NCBI GenBank assembly: GCA_016271365.2
Contig: CM057456.1
Span: forward strand, 884,798,001-884,862,000
Direction: 5' to 3'
Origin: Neoceratodus forsteri
Lineage: Eukaryota; Chordata; Ceratodontiformes; Ceratodontidae
Length of the DNA: 64,000 nt
A model generated the notes under the pieces. The model made no database searches. It saw only the letters and a program-made list of their open reading frames with translations, and was not told the origin of the DNA. The position numbers and the translations under genes were made by a program. Positions 1-10,023 of this stretch are shown here, piece after piece. How positions within the stretch are numbered: position 1 is the first letter of the stretch; each line of letters starts with the position of its first letter.

Positions 1-9
1 GAGGTAAGA

Positions 10-909
10 TCAAAACCACCTGAGGACTGTATCAGACAGTCCACAGATAGACCGCAAACACTCCAGTAGCACACCATGGTCCACAGTGTCAAATACTGCA
101 GAGAGATCAAGAAGGACCAAGATGGAACAGGTCCTTCGATCTCTCGCTATTAGGAGGTCATTTAGTACCCGAACAAGTGCTGTCTCGGTACTATACCTTT
201 TCCTAAATCCGGACTGGAGAGAATCATAGACATTGTTGTTGGTCAGATGATCATCCAGCTGTGCTGCAACCACCTTCTCAATAACTTTACCCACAAAGGG
301 TAAGTTAGAGACAGGCCTGTAATTTGCTAGACAATCTGGGTCCAAGGAGGGCTTCTTCAAAATAGGCTTAACTACAGCCTCCTTAAGAGGATCTGGAAAG
401 ATCCCCCTCTCCAAGGATCTCCAGACTATCACAACAAGGACTGGGCTGATTTTATCCACACAATCCACTAAGAGACGCATGGGGCCTGGGTCCAAATTAC
501 AGTTGATCAGACACAGTGATTGGATGACCATCACAATGTCACTGATTGTGGGAAGGCGGAAGTCAGACCACGCAGACTGGGTGTCCAACATCTCCTGCCA
601 ACCATCACAACTCCCATTGGATGGGGTCAAGCGGACATCCGATCTGATTTTGGCAACCTTATCTGCAAAGAAGAGAGCAAACTCCTCACACCGTTCTTGA
701 GAAAAGGCTCTTCCGGGCTGAAGACAGACTGGATTGCACAATCTGTACACGGTCCGGAAGATCTGAGCCGGTCTATTCTGTGCAGCTGCAATCTCTCTGG
801 ACAGGAATTGTGCCTTCTTTCGAGAGATTGCAGATTGATAGACCACATAGTGGTTCATCAAACTAAGTTTGTCATCATCCAGACCGGACCTCCGCCAGCA
901 CCTCTCCAA
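10..909 (-). pseudogene. L2 reverse transcriptase, N-terminal half
   Basis: About 300 codons open on the minus strand. The first part is the endonuclease-RT linker (SRKKAQFLSREIAAAQNR). RT motifs follow: LKEAVVKPILKKPSLDPD, NYRPVSNLPFVGKVIEKVV, QSGFRKRYSTETALVRVLND and LLDLSAVFDTVDH, where the usual AFDTVDH has become VFDTVDH. Frame and order match the L2 copies elsewhere in the window. The window begins before the YADD catalytic box, so activity cannot be judged. Confidence 0.85.
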
Positions 910-912
910 CCT

Positions 913-1740
913 TCATCCAGCTCTCCTCAACTCCCTCAGAGTCTCATCAAACCAAGGAGACCTGGGACAAAGAGTGAGAGGATGATCACGAACAGGAGCA
1001 ATGGAATCCAGGGCCCCTGCCACCACCTTATTATAGGCACGCACCAGTTCTCCCAGATCCATGCAATCTCTCGGTAAGTTCGATAGGTCCAGCACCGCCA
1101 TCAGGTCATCCGGGGAAACACCCCTTAATGGGCGGTACCAGACCATTTCCATAGGGGCTGACCTATTAGGTGTGGCCTCAAAACTGAACCCAATGGAGTG
1201 ATGGTCCGACCATCCGACCAGTTCCACCACCAAGTCGGATATCTCCATCCCCAGAAGGAACACCAAGTCCAATGAATGCCCACCAATATGGGTCGAGGAG
1301 GAAATAACCTGTGTGAAGCCCAGTGAAATCATCAACTGGAGGAAATCTTGACCAAAATGTGACAGTTCATCATTGACCCAGGCACTGAAGTCCCCCAGAA
1401 CCAACCATATGGGGGACCCCAATGTCAGGTCGATAATGAAGTCTGCAACTTCCCGCAGGAAAACATTCTCGTGAGGTGGACAGTATACAAGAAGTATCCT
1501 GCGCCCCACACCCTCACCTAAGATACATTCAAAGGACCTGGTGATTCCCACTGGCACCTCCACTAGGCCCAGTTCTGTTCTAAAACAGATAGCAACACCC
1601 CCGCCCCTACGATCCAACCTCGGGCGGTGTATCACTGAGTACCTGGCTGGAACTGCTGCCGCCAAAACTGGTCCAGCATTTTCATCCAGCCAGGTCTCGG
1701 TGATGCACGCCAGGTCAGATGACCCAACAAAATCAACTAT
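913..1740 (-). pseudogene. L2 endonuclease domain (fragment)
   Basis: This is the endonuclease part of the L2 ORF2, which nicks target DNA for target-primed reverse transcription. Near its start the frame reads ITETWLDEN, the conserved endonuclease Glu-containing motif. It continues through RRGGGVAI and LGDFSAWVND, where the family normally has GDFN so the Asn is replaced by Ser, and ends at WSDHHS, which keeps the catalytic SDH. The first about 60 residues of a normal domain are missing upstream, so the copy is 5' truncated. It leads into the RT frame at 909 with a frame break between them. It is a dead copy. Confidence 0.8.
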
Positions 1741-1818
1741 AGTAGCCGTTTTGTTTTTAAATGACCGTGTTACCTGCTGACTATAGTCAGAACCCTTTTA
1801 TATGACTACCACTGTTCC

Positions 1819-2000
1819 TTAGTAATATTGTTTCTTCCAGGGATTCCTCAGTATGCTTGACTAATGCAGTTATGCCAGCTGGGTTCAGCTGCTCTGGAGG
1901 TGGAGTTTATGCTAATGATAAAAAGAATTAGCCAATCAGCTTGCAGTAAGAGAGTGTTGCCTGTAGATGCTGCTGTAAGCCAGTCAGATTCATTTCGTAG
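1819..2000 (+). repeat. Left terminal inverted repeat of D1
   Basis: The stretch from TTAGTAATATTG through CAGTATGCTTGACTAATGC and about 150 bases beyond is found inverted at about 12170-12345. Both copies include a run about an A/T-rich GCTAATGATAAAAAG motif and a CCAATCA box. The left boundary at about 1819 follows from the internal complementary region at 2243, whose match to the left end stops there. Confidence 0.7.
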
Positions 2001-2242
2001 CCTGAAGGGCAAAAGGCCCCAAATCCTAACTCTAATCTAGAGCTATAGAAAACGAGACAAAAAAACAAAAGAAAGAAAACCATGAAAAGAGGAAATTGCC
2101 TATAGGTGAACTATATACACACCATACTAAGCTGTAGAACATTATACCTGTTAAAGTTTTCAGAAATAAATTTGACCTGTGGTAAGGAATGCAGAACTAT
2201 TTTCAGCAAGGTTATGTGAGGGGAGGATGGTTGGGAGATCAA

Positions 2243-2345
2243 GCATACTGAAAGATCCCCTGAAAAAAACAATATTACTAAAGTAAGTAATTTTTTCTTC
2301 TTACCCTAGGAATCCCTCAGTATGTTTGACTAATGCAGACTACAA
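2243..2345 (+). repeat. DIRS internal complementary region of D1
   Basis: Two inverted copies of the element ends are joined here: TCAAGCATACTGA followed by ATCCCCTG, then AACAATATTACTAA (complement of the left end), then CCTAGGAATCCCTCAGTATG (complement of the right end). DIRS elements carry such a region as the template for circle closure. Its presence, with the flanking tyrosine recombinase, supports the DIRS assignment. Confidence 0.7.
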
Positions 2346-2375
2346 AGCAGTGTAGTTGGGAGGAGGGAACATAAT

Positions 2376-3505
2376 CTACTTTGGGAAAAGGTTCTGCAGA
2401 ACTACAGTGCCAAATCTGGCATCTGATCTGGACTGTACATCCAAACAGCAGTGCTTTGTGAAAGTGTGTACTGTCTTACAGGTAGCTGCGTTGCAGATGT
2501 CGAGCAAGGGAATGTCCCTTGCTGCTGCCACTGAGGCTGTGGTGCCCCTAGTGGAGTGGGCCCTGAGGCCTTGAGTTGGCTGTCTGCCAGCCTTAGTGTA
2601 ACAGAACTGGATGTAAGAGACTATCCAATGAGAGACAGTCCACTTAGAGGCTGGCCTGCCTTTACCCAACTCACCAAAGGTGAAGAATAGTTGGGTGTGA
2701 GAGGATCAGAGCCACTTGGAGTGCTCGAGGTAGTAGGTCAGTGCCCTTTTTACATTCAGGCTGTAAAGCCTTCACTCGCCAGGAGTGGATTTGTCTCTAA
2801 AAAAAGACAGTAAGTGTTACAGATTGATTCAGGTGACATTCAGACACCACTCTAGGAAGAAATTTCCTATGTGTCCTGAGAACTACTTTATCCCTGTGGG
2901 AAATAATGTAATTACAGTAGGTTCAGTGCATAGAGCTTACAGCTCTCAAATCCTTCTGGCTGAAGTGATTGCCACTAGGAAAGCAGTTTTCCAGGTGACA
3001 AATTTTAAGTCTGCAGTAGCCATCGGCTCAAATGAAGACTCAGATCCCAGGGGTAACAGGTTCTCTAAGTGGGGGTTGAAGGTGCAGCAGGCCTTTATAG
3101 AATTTCTTAAAAATTGGATGAGAAATTACAGATTTCTCTTTGCCAGCTAAAATGTAGGCCCAAAATGGCTGCCAGGTGGACCTTTAGTGATGAGGCTCTA
3201 AGGCCTGATGTTTTCAAGTGTACCAAATAGTCTAGTATGGAAGACAGGCTAGCTTGCAGTGGGTTAATCTGATGGTCTTTACACCAGAAACAGAATCTTT
3301 TCCATTTGGAAGTATAAGTCTTGTTGGTACTTGTTTTTTTTTTTGCTAGTCTAAGGAGTCTCAGTTGTTTTGAATGCTGAGAGTCTAGGAAATCTAACTC
3401 CTCAAGTACCGAGCTTTGAGGTGAAGAAACTCTGTGCTGGGGTATGTTATCCCTGCCTGTGGCAGGGTCAGGAGACTGTGGGTCAATGGCAGACAAATGA
3501 GTCAT
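2376..3505 (-). pseudogene. D1 tyrosine recombinase (broken)
   Basis: This is the integrase-like enzyme that inserts the DIRS circle. At 3505-3107 the N-terminal SAM-like domain is readable (TYTSKWKRFCFWCKDH, then LDYLVHLKTSGLRASSLKVH). At about 2990-2950 the minus strand gives SARRI, the region of the first catalytic Arg. At 2669-2376 the C-terminal part reads LRAHSTRGTTASVAAARDI, keeping the HxxR pair, then NAATCKTVHTFTKHCCLDV. The position after KH, where related recombinases have the nucleophilic Tyr, is Cys (codon at 2448-2450). Several frameshifts separate the pieces. Confidence 0.8.
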
Positions 3506-3569
3506 TTGACCGAGAGGGCAAGAAGCAGGGAGTACTATGGCTGCCTTGCCCAGTTTGGAGCCACCAGAA

Positions 3570-6087
3570 TCATTGTTGCTGGCTGGCTTCTGAGTTTGAG
3601 AAGCACCCTGAGATCAGGGGAAATGGAGGGAAGGTGTACAGGTACTTCCCTGTCCAACCTAGAGATAGGTCATCAACTGGTACTGAGCCCACAGCTGGAG
3701 GCCTGCAGCAGTACAATGGAATCTGATGACTGAGGCTGGAGGTGAAGATATCTATCTCTGGAGTGCCCCTCTTCCTGAAGACTGTGGCCAGCACTTGTTT
3801 GCTTAGGGTCCACTCGTGGTGGCCCTGACTGATGCAGCTCAGAGAGTTTGCCAGCACATTGTCCTTACCTGGCAGGCAGGGATGCATGGATACCTAAAAT
3901 CTGCAGGATATCAGATCTGGATACCTGGCAGTCACTATCCAGCTGAAGCCGGATATTATTCAGGTCGGAAAATCAATGTTTCCACTTATAGTGGAAATCT
4001 CCTGAAAGAGGAGAAAATTAGTGTCTGCAGGAACTTCCTATATTCAAGACTGGCTTCCCTGCATGCTGGGGGACACATGTGTAGCTAAATGCTTGGTTTG
4101 TGGACAATAGCTTTGCTTTAAGAAATCGGAGTTACAAAAACACGCTCCACCACCCGACACTTAGAACTTAATTCTTTGTTTGCAAGCATATTTGATTAAA
4201 TGTTCTGTTGGAGTTTTATGTTCTCATTCTTTTTTCAATGTTGGAAGTCGGCATTTTCCCTTTTTATCCCATCTTTGTACACATGTGTGTGACTTTCAAG
4301 CTATATTCTGTTTAATTAAAGCAATTCATCTCTGTTAAAATCCATAACGCCATCTATTGGCATTTAGGGCAGGACAATGTAGCAGAAAACCGATATAAAT
4401 GATGGGGAAAAAGGGAAATTCCTGATGTCCACTAGGGAGGAACCACAGTTGCCGAATGGAAACACTGTGTGTAACAGCTTACTACGAGTTTAGCCTTACT
4501 TACCTGGAGCTGCCAGCAACAACTTTTAGGAGGCAAATAATAAGTGGCTTAAGAAGATTAGGTATCTTAGGTTTGTGCAGCTGTTTCCTTTGTTCATAGA
4601 TTCTCAAAATGCAGCCACTATCTGATGTGCAGCAAAGACCAATATCTGATCGGGTCGCATTTTGTTAGAAAACTTGATTATCCAGCTGGTTCGGACAGTG
4701 GGTCAGATATCTGTGCATCCCTATGGGGAAGCGACTGGCAGTTAGGTGCATGTCCAGGAAGTAGGCCAGAGTACAGATCTTCATGGCCTCTGTGCAGAGT
4801 TTTGTGGATCTTGTGCCCCCCCAACTTGTTGATGTAGAACATATAGCAGTGGTGTTGTTTGTCCTGATTTGTACAGATTGACCCTTCAGCTGGGGGGCAA
4901 AGGCTTTGATAGCCAGGTAAAGGACTCTGAGCACGTGGAGGTTTATGTGATACCTGGACTCCCTGGGGACCACTCCCCACATAAGGACTGGTCTGCCAGT
5001 TGTGCTCCCCACCCTAGTAGAGAAATATCCATAGTTAGCACTTTGGAGGGTTCCTTTTGTTGGAAGGGGATTCCTTCCCTAAGGTTTTGCTTGTCCTTCT
5101 ACCAGTCCAGGCCCTGCAGAAAGGTCCTTGTGACTGAAATGAGCTTTGATAGAGAATCTCTTTTCTGAGAACAATGAGCTCTCAGATGGTATTGAATGTC
5201 TCTAATCTGAAATATGGCTCCTAGAACTACAGCTGTAGTAGTGGCCATGTGGCCTAGGAGCTTTAGGAAGCACCTGGCTAGCCTTGACTGGTCTAGGACA
5301 ACAAAATGTGCCAGGGTTTGGAGACCTCGACCCTGTCTAGGGGAGTAGAGCTTTCCCCTTCTGCGTGTCCATCTCTGCTCCAGTGAACTCCAGGAGTTGG
5401 ACTGGTTCGAAGTGGGACTTCTCTGTGTTGATCAGAAAGCCTAGGGATTCCAGGATATGTTGTCTGAGACTGAGAGAGTCTCTGACCTTTTAGGAAGACT
5501 TGCCCATTATGAGCCAGTCATCCAGATGGGGAAGACAGAGACCTTCTGTCTTCTGAGATGAGCTGCCACCACTGCCAGGCACTTCATGAAAACTCTGGGA
5601 GCTGAAAAAGGCCAAATAGCAAAGCTGCAAACTGGTAATGACCAGAGGGCAGTCTGACCCTGAGGTGCTTTCTGTGAGAGGGCCCGATTGGAATGTGAAA
5701 ATAGGCATCTCTGAGATCCAAGGAGGCTAGCCAGTCTCCCTATTGCAAAGAGGGGATCACCACTGACAGAGTGACCATCCAGAATTTGGGATTGAACAGG
5801 TGCTTGTTTAGGTACCTGAGATCCAGACTGGGTCGCCAGTTTCGGTTTTTCTTTTGGGTGAGAAAGTACCTGGAATAGAGGCCTTTCCCCATTGGGAGAG
5901 GGGAACTCTTTAAACTGCATTTGCTGAGAGGAGAGACTTTACTTCTAACTTCTGCAGAATCCTTTCTGTGGAAGTCAGAGGTTTTAAATTCCTGTGGCCC
6001 TGCTGTGCTGGAAATTTCTTGAACTGCAGGGTAAGTCCTCGACCCACCACATCCAGTGCCCACTTTTCTGTGGTGATACATTCCCAC
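3570..6087 (-). pseudogene. D1 reverse transcriptase and RNase H (broken)
   Basis: RT begins near 6087 and shows YFLTQKKNRNWRPSLDLRYL, with catalytic Asp residues in PHLDDWLIM at about 5500-5550 (a different frame from the upstream RT). RNase H follows: HINLHVLRVLYLAIKAF and IRTNNTTAICS at 5012-4665, where the family Asp of TDN is Asn. It resumes at 3887-3570 with LPGKDNVLANSLS and SLGWTGKYLYTFPPF. The split at about 3890-4720 is an inserted MITE-like element. The frame changes and stops show a long-dead copy. Confidence 0.8.
3890..4720. mobile_element. MITE-like insertion inside D1 RNase H
   Basis: RNase H coding similarity stops at about 3890 and resumes at about 4720. The intervening 0.8 kb has no coding signal. 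Its ends look like diverged inverted repeats: GGATATCAGATCTGG with TATCCAGCTG on the left, against TTATCCAGCTGG with CAGATATCTG on the right. No target duplication could be fixed. Superfamily unknown; a DNA-transposon derivative is an inference. Confidence 0.45.
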
Positions 6088-7618
6088 TGATGGAGGTAGT
6101 AGGTCAGCTTCTTCCTGATGTTAGAGGGGAGGTGACCTGGGCCTTCTAGTCAGAGGTTTTGTTTAGTTTGAGTTTTTGTTGAGGGGCGGGATCAGCACAC
6201 TTCTGATCCCTTCTACCTCTTCCCCTAAAGAGCCTGTCATCTGAGAGTAGTCCAGGGGAATGCGCATTGGCATAGGGTAGAAGGCCATGGGATAGTAACC
6301 TCTACCTCTGCCCCTCTACCTTGGGGCTTGTAGGAAGTACAAGCTTTCTCATTAGCTGCATTTATCTGATAGGTGGTTTTGTATTCCTCCACCTTTCTCA
6401 TGTATGCCCCCAAAAAGAGAATTGTTCTTACAGGAGAAGTCCATAGATTTAATCTGGGTGTCCTGGAAGAGAGTGGTAGTTCTCAAGCAGGCAAACCTCC
6501 TGAGAGAAATGGCCTGAGCCATAGCCCTGAAGGCAGTGTCATTGGCATCTACAGCCATATGGAACAGATAATTTGAGACATCTAAGGCAGTTTTAACAAT
6601 TTCTGCCAGGTCCTAAGCCACTCTTTCTGGGTTTTTCTGGCTTATAGCCAGGACAAAGTTCCACAGAGCCTTCTGATACTGAGCTGTGTACGCCAAGTAA
6701 GTGGAAAGGCACAGCAGCAGAGAGGTTGTGGTCTAAGATTTCTTACCCATAGTATCCAGTTTCCTAGATTCTTTTTCTGGAGGCTGGGAAGAAAGGGGCA
6801 CATTAGCTTTGTCACAGGCTGCAGCCTGCACTACTCCTTCATGGACTGGATGTATATAAAGGTACCCAGCATTTGTCTTATTCACTGGTACTTTTTCTCT
6901 GTTTTCTTATCTACCCCTGGGATGGAGGTGGGATTCTGGAGTAACTTGAAAGTAGCCCTGTGAAGGCACTTATGAACTGGAAGGAGCAGTTTTTTAGGAG
7001 GAGCAAAACCCATCATATCAAGAAAGTCAGCCTCCTCATCCTCTTCAGTGGCTTCTTGCATAGAAAGATCAAGAGTGCCCATCATTTGCTGGACAAATGT
7101 ATAGTGAGAGGAAAAATTCTCCTGACCATGGAGAAGGGAGCGAAGTACCTGGTCAGTGGATACATCAGGCTCTAAGGGTTCACCTTTCTCTTCATCATCA
7201 CCTCCCTCAAAGAAAATGACTTGGCCAAAGTCAGAGGGAATAGGTGTAGAAGGACCAGTGGGGCACCAAGGATATTGCCCACAACTTGAAAAGTTTGATA
7301 AAGTTGCCAAGTCTTTGCCATTTCCTCCGCAGAGGGTATATCTTGCTGTGACACTGGTGTCTCCCTTTGCTTTTCAGCAGGAGGGGCAGTGATATGTTTT
7401 TATTTTGTTTCTTTTTAGCAGGTACTGAATCAGAAATCTGCTCTGCATGTCATTTCTGTTTGGCACGGTCATTATTATTTTTATCACACTTATTTTCTAG
7501 GGGGTCCTTGGAGGAGCAGTCTTCAGATTTTTGATGAAAGGAAGACCCCTCTTCTGAGATTTTATTAGCTAGGGAGGAAGACTGAAAGGTCATAATTTTT
7601 AGCCTTTTTGCTCTTTTT

Positions 7619-8030
7619 TTTTGTAGACTGTTTACACCAGACTTCAGGGTATCTCTTGGGAATCAACACGTGGCTCTGGGATCCTAACCGCCCACCTGAA
7701 CTGCCACTACCTGAGCTACTGTGTCAGGGTCAGGTCTACAGTCTCTCCGGACCCTCTCTAGGGAGATTCCAGAGTCCCCAAATTCATGTTGGGCAGTGCA
7801 GCTGGCTCTGGATGTGTGGACCCAGGCCCCTTGTGGTTCCGTCGCCTCCCCAGAGTCAGGGGATTTTCTCATGTTTCTCACAACCTCCCCCCCGGAGCTC
7901 GGACACGCAATGATGTCTTGAGACCTCTGCCGCAGCTACCTCCCTCTAAGCATGGTACCCAACATGCACATGTCCTCCGGCTTCCACCAGGGGCTGCTGT
8001 TGCACCGGGCAGTCCCTGGATCCCCTCCCC

Positions 8031-8061
<31 letters not shown>

Positions 8062-8179
8062 GTCCATGGATGCTCAATCCTCTCTCTCCTTGGTCGACCC
8101 CCAGCAGCCCGGGCTAATTCCCGAACCCGGGTCACTGGTGTGGCATCCAGCGCCTCAACCATCAGCACCACCAGGCCAA
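7619..8179 (-). mobile_element. tRNA-derived SINE inserted in D1 Gag
   Basis: GC-rich 561-bp insert flanked by a 16-bp direct repeat CCTTTTTGCTCTTTTT (7603-7618 and 8180-8195). Read on the minus strand it starts with a pol III A box TGGCCTGGTGG (8168-8178). After 40 bases comes a B box GGTTCGGGAAT (8117-8127), as in tRNA-derived SINEs. It carries an internal (AG)n tract at about 8033-8054 and ends in a short A tail (T run at 7619-7622). The D1 Gag frame resumes on either side. Confidence 0.65.
8117..8178 (-). promoter_or_regulatory. Internal RNA polymerase III promoter (A and B boxes) of the SINE
   Basis: A box TGGCCTGGTGG at 8168-8178 fits the TRGCNNAGTGG consensus with one mismatch. B box GGTTCGGGAAT at 8117-8127 fits the first six bases of GGTTCGANTCC and part of the remainder. 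Spacing of 40 bases is normal for a tRNA-like promoter. Confidence 0.55.
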
Positions 8180-8474
8180 CCTTTTTGCTCTTTTTATGCT
8201 GGTTGTGCTTGTGCATGCAACATTTTGTGGCAAGGATAGGGGATTTCAGTGGTGTGTCACTGCTGAGTCCATTGCAGTGCACAAAACCAGGGGCTCAGCA
8301 GTCTACACCAATGACCACTCAATGTGGTCCTGCTATAATTCTCTGCTTGGTGGGCTGAAACTTTGTGTACTTCAAAGGACCAAAGCTGCTCCAATCAGAG
8401 AGGGCTTCAGTCCTCTGATTTGCATGAAGCTGGTCACCAAACAGCTGAGTGGCTTTCAAGGAGCCTGTCAGTCT

Positions 8475-9160
8475 GTAACAAAGGAAAAAAGTCCATTGAT
8501 GTCTGTTGCTTCCCTTCCCCATAACTGCCCCGCCACCTGACCCTCCCTCTCAGCACCTACCACCCCACACTCCCCCAAACATAACACGGACACAGGGGGT
8601 GCCAAATTCCCCAGTGTTGCCTCTTCATAGTTTTTTTTAAATTTTATTTATATATGAAACCTGTAACACAGAAAACCATCCATCGATGTCTGTAACTGGG
8701 GCCTCTGTAACTGATCCCCCTACCTGACCCTCCTGCTGAGCAACCATCACACCATACACCCCCAACAAACATAACACTAATATTGGGGTGCCCAAATCCC
8801 CAGTATTGTTCCTCATAGTTTTTTTTTTGTATTTTAATAATTACCTGTAACAAAGAAAACCATCCATTGATGTCTGCTACAGGTGCCCATAACTGTTCCA
8901 CCTATACCCAACCCTCCCTCTAAGCACCCTCCCCCATAAACATCATACTGACAATGCGGGGTGCCCAATCCTCCAATGTCATCACCTGAAATATATAAAA
9001 CCGTCCTTCATCATTTTGTTTTTTTTTTATCCCTGGAAAGCAGAAAACCGTCCATCATTTTCTTTTCGCCATCTCTCCTCCCCACCCAACCTCCCACTCA
9101 GCACCACCCACCCACCCCAAGCCCATACTACCACTGGGTCCAGCCATAATTGTCTCTGGA
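8475..9160 (+). repeat. Left arm of B: four units of about 185 bp
   Basis: Unit starts are near 8475, 8663, 8846 and 9035, each beginning with a GTAACAAAG-AAAACC type sequence followed by CCATTGATGTCTG. Each unit contains a C-rich run, an AAACATAACAC motif and a T-run with an A/T stretch. The inverted partner is at 14230-14760. Confidence 0.7.
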
Positions 9161-9239
9161 CCACAGAGACATCTTCACTCTTCAAAGCCAGATCAAGAAC
9201 TGAGGAAATCAGATATGCGGTTCAATGTATTTCAATTGG

Positions 9240-10020
9240 GTTTTGAACCTAGTGGCATAACTTGGCCATTTTTTAATATTTTTGCCCCAAATTTTCAACA
9301 TAGCTTTTTTGGGACTCCACCTCATGAACAAATACAGTGACATTAGGCAAATCTCTCCTGCAAGGGGATTTTGCAGTCACTGAGCAAAATCGCCTTTCGG
9401 GCAGGAGTTGAAAATATTCTCTGCCCCTATTCATGAGGTGTGGTCATAAGAAGGCTATGTTGAAAATTTGGTGTCAAAATTTTAAAAAAAAAATGATGAG
9501 GCTATGTTGAATTTTGCAAATGCAGGCTCGTAACTCTGGTAATTTTCAATATTTTGACCCCAAATGTTCAACATAGCAATTTCTTTACAGCACCTCATGA
9601 ACATGATAGCTGTCATTTTTCAGATCTTGGCCAAAATATGTTTTTGGTTCCTGAAAGGTGATTTCGCAGTCTCTGTGTGAAATCACCTTTTGGGCAGAAG
9701 TTGAACATTTTCTCTGCACGTGTTCATGAGGTGGGATCATAAAACAGCTATGTTGAAAATCTGGGGCATAAATTAAAAAAAAAAAACAAAGTTATGAGCC
9801 TACATTGACATTTACCAATGCAGCCTTGAAACTTTGGTAATTTTCAATATTTTGATCCCAAATATTCAGCATAGCCACTTCTTCACAGAACTTCATGAAT
9901 GTGACAGCTGTTATTTTTCAAATCCTCACCAAAATGTGTTTTCGTAAATGTGTCACGGAATGACATTTTTCAGGGGATTTGAAAATTTTCACCTACCACA
10001 TTCATTAGGTGGGATAATTA
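9240..10020. repeat. Left part of the palindromic-unit array of B
   Basis: Units of roughly 330-380 bases repeat with variation. Each has TTTTCAATATTTTGACCCC, then TTCAACATAGC, an ACCTCATGAAC motif, a hairpin GGTGATTTC...GAAATCACC, and the inverse forms TTCATGAGGTG and GCTATGTTGAAAA. The array continues after element A at 11208 and after the DIRS fragment at 12345. Confidence 0.6.
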
Positions 10021-10023
10021 GAG

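Larger units (their letters stand above)
1..1790 (-). mobile_element. L2-clade LINE, 5' end truncated, continues past the window edge
   Basis: Minus-strand non-LTR retrotransposon. Reading leftwards it holds an apurinic-type endonuclease domain followed by the N-terminal half of a reverse transcriptase. The RT run YRPVSNLPF, then FDTVDHGVLL, is the style of the L2 clade, and two better-preserved L2 copies at 22.4-24.5 kb and 46.4-48.3 kb share its wording. The 5' side stops just before the DIRS end at 1819. The catalytic RT box and the 3' end lie outside the window. Confidence 0.85.
1819..8230 (-). mobile_element. DIRS-type tyrosine-recombinase retrotransposon D1 (old, 5' part displaced)
   Basis: Minus-strand element with DIRS gene order: Gag (6.35-8.23 kb), RT plus RNase H (3.57-6.09 kb) and tyrosine recombinase (2.38-3.5 kb). 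Its left end starts near 1819, and a circle-junction-like internal complementary region lies at 2243-2345. All frames are broken. It has received a MITE at about 3890-4720 and a SINE at 7619-8179. The Gag N-terminus and the other terminal repeat are not adjacent; matching sequence occurs at 11640-12345 inside palindrome B. It is clearly a different family from D2 at 33-39 kb. Confidence 0.85.
6352..8230 (-). pseudogene. D1 Gag-like protein, middle and C-terminal part (broken)
   Basis: Structural protein of the DIRS element. At 8230-8196 the minus frame has a basic stretch (MHKHNQHKKSKK). The frame is then interrupted by the SINE at 7619-8179 and continues at 7602. At 7310-6882 it is acidic and includes EEDEEADFLDMMGF. 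At 6558-6352 the run VDANDTAFRAMAQAISLRRF aligns in style with D2 Gag (AYDSADSSARAAASGERLRR), which identifies it. The N-terminal zinc-finger part is absent here; a degraded candidate sits at 11640-11900. No start codon can be assigned. Confidence 0.65.

Noticed and set aside
7786..8358. Plus-strand frame of 190 codons
   Set aside because: It runs across the SINE and the D1 Gag in antisense and includes an (AG)n tract.
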